This document shows, in pieces, positions 11,901 to 23,900 of a DNA stretch of 64,000 bases. Each line of letters begins with the position of its first letter. The first letter of the stretch is position 1. The stretch is from NCBI GenBank assembly GCA_024195265.1, contig JAJLRJ010000009.1, positions 8,958,791-9,022,790 of the forward strand. Direction: 5' to 3'. Source of the DNA: Dendrophyllia cribrosa (taxonomy: Eukaryota; Cnidaria; Anthozoa; Scleractinia; Dendrophylliidae). Below the pieces are notes generated by a model. It saw only the letters and a list, made by a program, of their open reading frames with translations. It had not been told where the DNA came from and made no database searches. The position numbers and the translations under genes were made by a program.

Positions 11901-14900
11901 GTTTAATTTGAAAGGTATGAGTGTTCGTTTATTTTTATATAGATCTAGTGTAAACAAGAAAACCCCAACTCATGATGACTTTTCAGCCCCGACCAGTGGG
12001 GCATTTGACCGTGCAACTGGCTCACATAGTAGGGAATTTGATCAGACATTTTGAAAAAAGTCAAATGCCCGGGGGTTTGCCCGCTGGGCATGATTTCGCT
12101 TAGAATTGACTGATACATTATCCACGGCCGAAATAGCACAAAAGTTGAATGTCGCGCAATATTTCGACATTTTAGAGAGCATTTTGCTTCATCTACGACT
12201 CAAATGCCTTGGGTGCCAGAGGTTTTTCTTGCGCGGTTTCCGGTGTCGGTTTTCTCTCTTGTGACCCGCGCGAAAAAGCTCGTCGTGGCTTCGCCACTCG
12301 TTGATCGGCCTTCAGCCGACACCGACAGGCCTTCGGCCGGCAAGTCACGAAGCTCGCCGCGAGAATACCTCGAGCGATTTATTTCTTCCAGTGGAGCATT
12401 TAATATTCATTTGAAAAATACCTGAAAAAGTATGCGATAGTTAGGCGAGACGCATATAACTATAAGTTCACTAAAAAATGCTGCCAAACGTTTTCCAAAA
12501 AAAAATTGAAATTAAAGCTTTTAGCTGTCTTCGTAGAAACATGGCGGTACTAGGTTTTACAATACAGTAGTTTGAAGAATGATTTGATAAGTTCATCTAT
12601 ACTCATTCGGAAAATGCCAATAGTACATAGAGCAATGGCAGTCCAATCAAGTGACAAGCAGACAATTTTACCTGGAAAAATCTTACTTTTCAACATAATT
12701 TAACTTAATAATTATTAATGAATGACTGATTTACCATGCTTACTCTTTATGAACTTGAAATTAAGCATGTTATTTATCTCTTAATAGGTTAATACAACGG
12801 AATAATATCAGTCATTTACCACAAGACATATTCTCTCATCTATCAGCGTTGGTGTTCATGTAAGTTTGTTTTGATATTGTTACGTTAAGCTATTAAGAGC
12901 GAATGCACGGAAATATCGAGCACAATGATAAAATCGCGGCACGATAACAAAAAAAATGGAACTAACTTCATGCTGATTGGTTTCGTGGTATAATTTCAAA
13001 ATACGACCAAATTTCGGAAATTTCAGTCCCGCTCTTGGAGACCAAAAAATAGCCAAATTCATTTGCAAAAATCAGTTTTGCTGACATGTGAATTGCATTC
13101 ACAAACTAAAATTATTGCTCCAAAAGCATAAGCGAGAAGCGATAAACACGTGGCTACAGCCGGGGATTTTAAGACAAGGCCGAAAACCAATAAGAATTTA
13201 CGTCCTAATATGGCTAGTGGCCCTTACCTCCCCCCCCCCCCCCTTCTCCTCCGACTAATAACAGGTTCCCCTAGCAACCGTCTTAAAAGATTTTTCTTTT
13301 AATAATAGATAGCAGGTGATGTGCTGTATAATATAGTATTACTGGGTTTTGGCGCTGCTGAGGAACTGTGACGTCTTACAAAATGGCAGCATTTTGATTT
13401 TGACTCAAAATTCAACATTACTATAAAAATGCGGAAATTGAATTTTTTATGCTGCAGATGTAAAATCTAACCTAATTAAACACTATTCTGCTTTTGGGTA
13501 ACATTTTATATTATTTCAGCAAAAATAGGAAAAAAAATCATGTTTCGCATTTTCATTAAAAAAAGTTTGACTTTATGTTTTTGTTACTTACATGTATGAC
13601 GTCATTCCTCATCATGATAGTGTGATATTGTTATTAATGACATGGTAATAAGGTATGGAGAATCGCTCTGGCCTGGGACAAGCCCAAGACCAGGCGAAGA
13701 TGGGAGCTAAGAGGATCAAGCCCGACTTACTCGATCGGGTGGGGGGGTGGGTTGCCAAACTCCTCACTTTTGCGACCTCGAGTGGAGTGATGAGGCGGAG
13801 CACATGTAACTTCTTTTATAGTCTCATTTGCATAATTTCCAGGGTATTAATTACCAATGCAAATAGAGTTTGCATAGCAACCAAACTTTGCCAAAATATG
13901 TCACAAGTATAAATGAACAGCTACTGAATACGGCAGGCGCTGACAAAAAAATCCCTTAAAACAATTCTCGTGGGCATTGGATTGGCATCCAGGTACCGTT
14001 GTACGTTGGAGGTTTAATCTGAAATAAATTTCTTTTAGGGATTTATCGTTTAACAAAATCCAGAATTTAACGGCTGGTCTGTTTTCAAATATTCCGTCTC
14101 TGGGATTGATGTGAGTATTTATAAAAAAAATTATCTTGTTATTATATCTATTATGTCTGATGGTGAACGTATTTGTCAAGGAGAAATTTTGGAGTGGGTT
14201 GGAGTGCATTTAAGACATGTGGTATATAGTGATATTTTGATTGCTAAAGCAATTATGTTACTTTAAACTAAATTGGACCTGTCGGTTAGAACTTAGAATC
14301 AATTATACCAAAATAGACTTCTCTAATACTGGGCGGGTCGGTTTGTGGCTTTAATGGTAGTGTATTTGTTAATACACCATATTAAAAATAAAGCGAACTG
14401 GTCACGAAATACAGCGTTTTTATTGGTAAAAACCTGACAAATGGGAATCTGATCTTCAAATTTCAAGAAATGTGCCTGGTTTACAAAGTGTGTAACCATA
14501 GATTTGTCTTTGAAATATATATGAAAAAGTTAAATCGAGATTACAGTGCACGTGCTTTGTACCTGATCTACATCACTTTAAAGCTTAAAAGTTACAATTC
14601 TAATTACAATTATTATCAATATACGCGGCCAAATAAGAAACTGCCTTCGAGAAAACACGCGTGAGTGGCGGGCGATATTGAATTTGACGGGCTGCAAACG
14701 CATTTACGGCCCTGTTTCTGTTAAACATTTTTTTCTTATTAAATGAATTTGTACGATTTGGCCTTGTGTATTGATAATAATGATAATCACATGACGTTTG
14801 TCGGGCATATAGTTTATTTGTGTCCCTCGTAGCATCATTTGCACCCTCGCTCCGCTCGGGCCCAAATGATGCTACTCGGGCCACAAATAAACTATATGCC

Positions 14901-17900
14901 CTCCAAAAGTCATGTGATTGTCCTATTTTTTAACAGTTATAATTCAATTCAGACATTTGTTTTCTAATCAAACATTTCCCGATCTTTTTCCGATCTCAGT
15001 TTGCCTCATTTTCAAAATGTCGGATTTTACCACGAAAAAAGTCCATAGTTTACGCTAATAGACCTAATAGTTGCAAGTGGTGGTTGCTGATCTTGTCAAT
15101 GTTTTATACGTTTTTATTTTTATGTTGCCTTGCTTCAGTTTTCTGTTATGTAATTGTTTGTTGCATGTGTGGTTTTGTTTTATACTTGTAGTTTTCTTCA
15201 TAACAACGATATTCGTTCAATTACAAAAGGAGCATTTGTCGGCCTCAAAAGTCTAAAATTTGTGTAAGTATCAAACTTCCATTCAATTACGTCTCAAATT
15301 CTTTATGTAGAAGCATCAAAGCATTGTTTTTTTGTTTGTTGAAGATCTTTGTTGAAATTATTTAAGTTCTTGATAGCAGGAAGCAAGTGATACTTTTGAG
15401 AAAATTCACAACACTTTGGACTTTTTTAACTTGAAGACATGTTTCGACAGATGTCATTGCCATCGTCATTCAAGTTAAATATGCCTAACTTAACTGAGTC
15501 GAATGGTGGGATTTGTTAGATTTGTTAATGTTGTCTTCTGTGTAGGTTACTCTCAGATAATCCTATTATGTCCATTGGATCTGGAGCGTTCACCATGCCA
15601 GAAAGAGATATGCTGCTCATAGTGTGAGTATAAGAGCAGCATTTAATTCTCTTTTATTGACATGAAACAATAAGTAAGTGACTCTTTGTATCATTTATCA
15701 CGAAACATGTGTTTTGTTTGTTTGTTTCATTGATAAGGTGAATACATAAATAGATGGATGGTTGATGTATCGGTGTGGGAGGATTAATTGATTGAGTGAT
15801 TAATTGATTGATTGATTGATTGAGTGAGTGATTGATTGATTGATTGATTGATTTAGTGATTGATTGATTGATTGATTGATTGAGATAGAGAGAGAAAGAA
15901 CAGAAGGGCTAAAGAATAGGAGGCAACAGGAAGGGACTGTTTGGACGAAAGAAAATATTTAAGAAATAAATAGATTCGTATAACGAAAGATTCTAATAAA
16001 ATTCTCAGGTTGTTGATATCAAGCCAGAGTTAAGGTGTTTAAGTTCCAGTTTTGGTGGTAAATGTCTGGTGAAAACTACTTTGGGGTATTGCGTGTGCAC
16101 TGTTGTTCTGCGTCGATGGGGGAGTTAACACGAAACTTTGGTTTTATCAACTGAGTTGATAAGGTAAATTGGTCACCGTAAATAGATTAAAGAAGCTGAC
16201 GTTTCGAGCGCTAGCCATTCGTCAGTGCGAATCAAGGAATTGTGGGTTTTGTGTTGTTACATTTCGTAAGTCATCGAACAGTGGCGCTACGCTATTGGTG
16301 GAAACATGGTAACGTGATAAACAAGAATAAATTAGATGAATGAAAATCGTTCGTTGATGATGATGATGACATGGAGATCTGCGGCTTCTCCCTACACCAG
16401 GGCAACACGGAAAGTCGCAAATATCCAGAGCAAAAATTCATTTTCCAAATCATCACTCTTGAGAGGCTTGTTCGCGATCGACTTGTTCTCGGATCGATTG
16501 AGCTAACATGTTGAGGCTAATCCTCAACAATCGTTCTTGTTTTTATAGTTCGTTTAAATCCATATTATTCTTGTGAAATCCCGACATGCTTCGTGTGCAC
16601 GTTTTCGAAGACCGTGTGCTTTTATTTGTTACAACCAAAATTCCGGTGGTCTTATCATATCGTGTGGTATGCTTGAAGTTTTTTTTTCCGAATTTTGTGC
16701 AGTGTGTGATAGAAATGTATTTTACGGCATGGCGACGTCCAGTAAGTCTACGATGAGACCTCGAATCCTCGAAAGTAAAACGCGGAGTTTGTGAAAATGT
16801 GCTGACGTGTGCGACTCGAAATCAAAGTTGTGTTTCGCCTCTTACTTGTTTCCTTTAAAATATAAACACTTTTACAGAACACTGTACAACTTCAAATAGA
16901 AAATATGGAAGGTATAAGGCATGAAGAGTACAGAACAATATTAAAATGAATTATCGATATATTGTGATGCTAAGCGTAATTAAACATAGCCCGCGTGCAG
17001 ACTTCTCCTGTTTCCTTTGTTTCACGCGGAACAGGACGTCTGCATAACGCCGTTTCGAATATCGTGTTCACGCATCCTGCTGTTTCGCTGGGATCAGTGG
17101 ACTGCACTCTGATTAGACCGTCTTGTGTGTAGGCAGTGTTAGCAAGATCTATCATCCCAAAATGCCGAAATGATGTATGCGATAATTCATGTGGGAATTC
17201 ATTGACAGATGAAAATATCATAAATATGTCGACTAAGCATGTGTGAAGCATACTCATGCTCGTGAAGAATAGCTGCGACAGAAATATTGTTCAAGGTCGT
17301 GGTAAATTTGTGGCGAACATCCAGGTAGATATATCTCTTTCTTTAAAAAAAAGCAGTAATCACACTGTGAATTTATATTTTTGGTAAAGAAGTTTAAAAG
17401 CTTTCAATACCACTGAGCCAAAAAATCGAGTGAAAAAGAACCTTCCAAGCATTATCACAGGGACGGGTCCTGACGAGAGATATATAGAAAAGATCTTTAA
17501 TATCATTTCCCAGCACGAGTTGGTCATGATAATTTCTACAATATTAAATCGAAAACACCAGGAAACGTGAATACGATTCGAAACGGCGTTACGCAGACAC
17601 CCTTTTCCGCGCGAAGGGCTTATAAACGATATTTTTCGGTATCATGTAAAATGTTTACACGTCGTAATATGACATTTTATTTCTTCTTGCGTTTATTAGA
17701 TACATGATACGGACGAATTTAACATCAGTGGGCCATAAATTTTTTAACGACATATCAAACCTAACAACTACAATGTAAGTATAATTATTGCATAAATTTC
17801 AGTGACATACAGTAAAATCTGCATAAAACAACCGGTGACTTTCTGTGACAGACTGAAATGGTTCTTATATATTAGATGAGTAGTGAGAAATCAGGCTGAA

Positions 17901-20900
17901 TAGGTTTTTAAACAGGTTCTTACTTACAGGGTGAAAATAAGTATTTCTAATATGGTGCATCTGCTTAAATTTGTTTTAATTAAAACACGAATTGTAACAG
18001 TAACTGAATTGAACAATAGAAAACTACAGAAATGCGTCACTATTTAGGACATAACTAGTACTATTTATGCTGCATTTATTTAGTTTTTGTACTCTACTGT
18101 ATGTTTCCAATGGCCCAACTTGAAGCACACTTGGTCTGCACCAGTGTTTTCTGAGCTTAAGTAATGTTTCGAATAAGAACCTGCTTCATTTGTCAGGCTG
18201 AAGTGGTTTTTATATATTAGGTGCTTAATTGGTCAAATTTCAGCCTAGACGTTCTTAGGCCCCCGTCCACACGTAAACGTTTACGTTCGTAAACGCATTT
18301 TTTTTTTATCTAAAACGCTCCAGTCCACACGAAGCCAGCCATCGTTTACGATTCGTTTTCACCTGTCCACACGTTAACGCTAAAACGATACGTAAACGCT
18401 TCAAATCTGCATTGAGCATGCGTAGATGAGTCCGCCATATTGGATATCTGCTCTATTTTCTTTATTTGTGGACTGGGTCCGAATCTGTGACATCAGTGTT
18501 TACGAAACTATCGGTTTACGCTGTCCACACGTAAACGGGTAAACGGCGTTTTCGAAAATATCCACTTTGGAGAGCGTTTTCGAAAATATCCGTTTAGGGT
18601 GACCGTTTTCATCGTTTACGTGTGGACGGGAAGCCTAAACGCATAAAAAAATATGCGTTTACGAACGATATTGTGAAAGAGACGAGTTTTAAAGTCCATT
18701 GCTGTCGTTATTTCACCCCTGACTTCGCTAAAGGAAGATCAAGTGAAATTCCTAAAATCAATAGGCTTTGCTGCCGAGTTTATTGGCGAAGATCAAAAGG
18801 ACGAGGAGGCGAAAAAAAGAAAGTGGCGACTGCGAGATCGTCTTTGGATCAACGGAGTCATTTTTGTGTTCTGATCGATGGAGAAAGATGTTGTCGAGTG
18901 AGGTCTATGAAGAGAGATTGTACCTCATTGCTGTGGATGAAGCTCACTGTATTTCACACTTATATACATATAGACATCATGGATATTGACAAGATCTGCG
19001 CGACAGATCACGTGTGTTTGATATATCCGGTGACCAGTAGCGATGCATAAATTAAATTTTGAATTTACGTCACAGACACGATCGGTGGCCCACGCGTGCA
19101 GCCGTTCTTCTCGGGGAGGCTTAGGGTGGATTTCCACTGTCGCGTAATTTTTACGTGCGTAAATAAAAATAAGAGACTATGTATGAACAGCTCGCGTAAA
19201 CTTTTACGCAAGCTGTCCATACATCGTCTCTTATTATATTTACGCACGTAAAAATTACGCGACAGTGGAAATCCACCCTTAAGGTGGATTTCCACTGTCG
19301 CGTTTTTGCCTACGCACGTTAACGTACGTAAAAATTTTTAACGTACGTAAAAATGAAATTTTACGCGCGTAACTACGTGCGTTGACTTTACGTTGTCCAA
19401 TTTCCAGTGCCGCGTTTTTTTCTAGGTTTTTACGTACGTTATACGCACGTAAAGGCACGTAGCCCTCGCGAGCGTTTTCGGAAAAGTTGAACTGGGTTCA
19501 ACTTTTTCGCAGATGTCTGCGTTTACGCGGCGATTTAACCAATGGCAATTTCGGATTTTGTCACATGACACCAACTCCATGTAGACGCCATTTTGTTTTA
19601 TCTGCTTTACATATTCCTGTAGTGCAATCCACAATGCATCGCACACCTCAGGAATTATTCTACTCACGGTTGTATGGCCAAGGCGGTAGCTAAATGATAT
19701 CGTCTGTAAGGAATCACCAGTAGCTAGAAATCGAAGAGTAACAGCGAGACGTTCACCGGGACTGATTGGCTCACGATACAAGGATTTCTTAGACAGCATC
19801 GGTCCCACAAGAGAAAGAAGGTGGTCAAATCTTTCAGGTGTCATCCGGAAGTATTTATAAAATGACTCGTGGTCATTTTCGCGCATTTCTTGCACTAGAG
19901 TGTGGTATTCCCCCACTTGAAACCGATTTTGAAATAGCTCTCTGATCCGAAATCTTTTCCGATATTTTTGTCGTCTTTTTCGTCTCTGTCTAAGGTACAA
20001 CAGGAGAAAGAACCGCTTGTTTATAACGGCGGCCATTACTTTAGCGGCAAATAACCTTTTCGCGCCAAAATTTCAGGATGGCAGGTATTTACGTACGTTT
20101 AACGTACGTAAAACGGAAACGTTTTTTATTATTTTTTACGCAACAGTGGAAATTGGTAACGTAAGTTTTTTTAACGCACGTTTTACGTACGTAAATTTTT
20201 ACGCGACAGTGGAAATCCACCTTTAGAGACCGGACGCGAGAAAGCGGCGGAAATCGAGCTTACTCCTAAAGCTGTGTACCAGTGAGATCGTTCAGCTCCA
20301 ATCTACTTAAAACAAAGACAAGAAACACTTTTACGAAGCATCGAGTCCACATCATATTCCAGAGCCTATTAATGCAAGGAATTTTGCTCCTTCACTTACT
20401 TCGTGGCGAGCGGCTAAAACTTTGAAGGACACTTTGAACAGCTTTCATTCAACTTGACGCCAAGAAACATTGCGACATAACGCGAAAATTTCGCGCCTTT
20501 TTTGTTCAATCACGTGATCGATAATTTTTTCTTTTCTTCTCGTTTTTTTCTTTTTTTCATTTATAAAAAGTGGCCACATGATAAAATGTTTATTGACTGA
20601 GTCAGGTCGAGCCGGACGGGAAAACATTTGGCTTTCGGTCATGTCATGTTACAAACAAGAAAATAAAGATAACAATTTTATAGCGGTTAACCACGGCTAA
20701 CCCACGGTTAGTATCCCATAATACTCTTTAGAAGTTGTTTCGAAACTGAGTTTGAAGCCGCTTCGCCCGATCCATTTAAAATGTTTCGAGTATAAAATAG
20801 TGAAATATTGTAGAATTTAAAGTTAACTCTATTTGTAGCCGAATAGTGGCTCTTCTGAGATGAATTTTTCGAGGATTTCAAGGTCAAGCATCACAGGCAA

Positions 20901-23900
20901 GAAGGAAAAACAGCTCACATTCACGGATTTGTATTCTCACGGCTACAAAAATGCTGAACTTTTGTGCATTTTTCTATTTTCAAACAACTGGAAAATATTA
21001 ACTATCGTTGTGGAGGTCATCTGCGTAAAAAAATAACTCTAGACTGACATCTTGGAGTCAAAAATGAAAAAGTAAGTTAATTACTGGAATTAACTTGATC
21101 TTGAATTTATCATTTCAACAAGCCGCTTGTCTGTCTATTTCTCAAACTTACACGGTGGCAACAATTTTTTTGGATTTTAAGATATCCGAAAACTTTGGAA
21201 AAATTTCAAAGAAAGGCGGATTGATAAAACATGTTTTTTTACTGAAGTATATTTTTACTTCGTTATTTCACAGAAAATTGGAATGAAAAGACAATTCTTT
21301 TGTGGTTTAATATTGCAGTGCTGACACGATGGGATGAGTGCAGTGGCGTAAAATAGAGAATTTACTTAACGGGCAGTGCGGGCGTACGGTATTTACACAC
21401 GAGATGGTTCAGTTGTATCAGAAAAAGCCCTGCAAAGGCAACGTCCTGCCCATGCTCTAATTTGTTTATAGCGGAGCTCTCGCGGGCCGAAGGCCCGTTG
21501 CGTAGCTCCATACTCATAGAAACCACGCCCGTCATTTTTCATGGTCATGGCTAGCGGAATGTTTCGTGGGCGCGCGTATGTACATGTGTGTCCGTTGGGC
21601 AGGGCTAATTAGCGGGCGCGTATGATGTCGCAAAACATGCGCGTATGACGTCGAGTAACATCCGGGATCTTAGCAATTTTGAAAGCAAAGCAAGGCTTTG
21701 TTTATCGCGCGGCTACACAGCCGTCAGCTCGGTAAACACTTTAGTTGCAGGATCTTTTGCTGTGTTTAGCGGAGAATTAAAGTCGTTATTACCCAACATT
21801 TTTTCGCGGTTTGCTACTCAAGACAGGGATACTAATTAAGGGATACCCAGAAGATGCTTTAAAGGAAAAAGAAGAGCTTTCAGTTTTTAAAACGTGCTTA
21901 AATTCAGTTGCATCGATTTCTTGAATTTCATCGAAGATAGCTCGGCCTCGATGCGCTATAAATGGTACGTGTTTTGCTTTTAAACATAAACTTATGGAGA
22001 TTTGAATACAAATTTTGGAAAGAAGATTATGTTGTCCATTTTTATGCGTTTGTTCATTCATTACATAGGTTGAAAAGCGATTTTATGTAAACAAAACAAG
22101 ACTTGGATTTTATAGTTCTATCTTCACTCGCGTGGCCTTATGCAAATACGTTTGTGTATTTTTGGCAATTTTGATTTCCAAATCAGTTTCTCGGGCTTTT
22201 TTTGATACGCAAAAGGTGAATTTTATTCGGAGATTAGTCAAACTAGTTATTCTAGACCGAGAAAAGTTGTTTTGTGAACTTTTGTACGGTCTAAATGTAC
22301 AATGCAGACGGTCACGTAATTCTGTTTTTGAGACTGATTGCTAACATTAATGAAAAATAGCCCGGTCGTCAATCTTAATTCTTTTGCTTCCGACCTTTCA
22401 CCTTAGTTAAGCTTATCATCGGGTTTCTGTTCAGGGAGCGACGCTGTCAGGCTCAGCCTATCTCTATATATTTTTATACATTCTGAGATTTGTGATTGGA
22501 CGAAACGCGCTTTTCACGTGTTAAACAAGAAAGTCGTTTCGCCATTCTGATTGGCTGCGAACCCCGAACGGGGTTTTCACACGCCAAATTTCAAAAGAAA
22601 ATCTCAATAAGTATAAAATAAAAGGCCAATATAAATTTTTGCGAAAATTTGTTTACAATAAAATTACTTTCAGTTTCGCACGCTGGTACATAAGGCGAAA
22701 AATAATAGTTTCGGAGCGGCCGGCGCCATTTCGAGTTGTTATTTTCCCACTTTTTATGGAGTAATTTTGCAAAAATGGCCTCTGAAGAAATATTTTTCGA
22801 TAAAACACAAAACTTCATACTGAGTACTAAACAGCTTGCCGGCCTTTTCTTAGATTTTATGCCGGTTTAGTTTTTCTTGAAGTTTGGTTGTAATATAAGG
22901 GGAGACGTACGGAGCCCAAATAAGTAAAGGCAAACTTTCTGCTGATCCGAAGAGTTCAAAATAACTGCTATCGTTGCTCTATTGTTTGAAAAGGAAAAAA
23001 AAGCTCTTCATGGAGAACCCTATTTATCTCGTTAAAAGTAGAAACTAAGGCCTGGGGCAAACGTCGAATCTTAGTCGAACTTAATTCGTCGAACCTATGA
23101 ATTTTGAAATAGGCGCATGAATGGTGCGACGTCTGCCGCAATTAAGTTCGACTCAAATTAAGGTTACAGTGTACCTTCGGGGGTGTCTCCAGTATAACAG
23201 CTCTAGCGTCTTAAGATTACACTTAATATACCTAAACCCAGATATCAAATTAAAGCTTATAGAGCTGGCTATCTAAATATGGAAACCATTTGGTAATAAA
23301 GTGAATTGTCGAATTTTTTACGACGTCTAAATTCGAACGTCCGAATCAGCTTTAAAACGCTATAACTCAAAGCGATTATTGTATTTTGCTAATTTGATTT
23401 GTTCTCGGATTTCCGGACACGATCGCTAAAAAAAAGTGTCGGCGATTTCCCATATTCAATTGCAGTGAAAAGTTACAGAATATTTTCGAAAAAGGGAGAA
23501 AACAAATTGAAGTGATCGCACGGAAATGGCTCTTGACGAAAAGGTTTTCGGAAATAAGAAATTCGCCGATAAATTTTTGTTGATTATATGTTAGCCTAGC
23601 TTGTGTCCAAATTTGAGGAAAATCGAACAAATTCCATTTGAGTTGTAGCTCTTTAAAGTGTCCCCTACAAGCGAAAAATTAACTTTGAGAAAACAGCGCT
23701 TAGAAAAACATATCGCTTCATAAACAAACTCCGCCCACAAAAGTTATACCGTCATTTCTCCGTCAATTTTCACTATTTTTCGATAATGTTTTTTTTGGAT
23801 GAAAGTTCATTCTGTAAACTTTATTTTGACGCCAAAAAAAAATTTCAATAAATTTTCGATCTGAAGGTACACTGTAACCTTAATTGGTTCGACTCAAGCA

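Noticed and set aside
18622..19050. A 142-residue protein starting MDGKPKRIKKYAF
   Set aside because: The frame crosses a TIR element end and reads the RecQ fragment out of phase; the helicase motifs are in the neighbouring frames.
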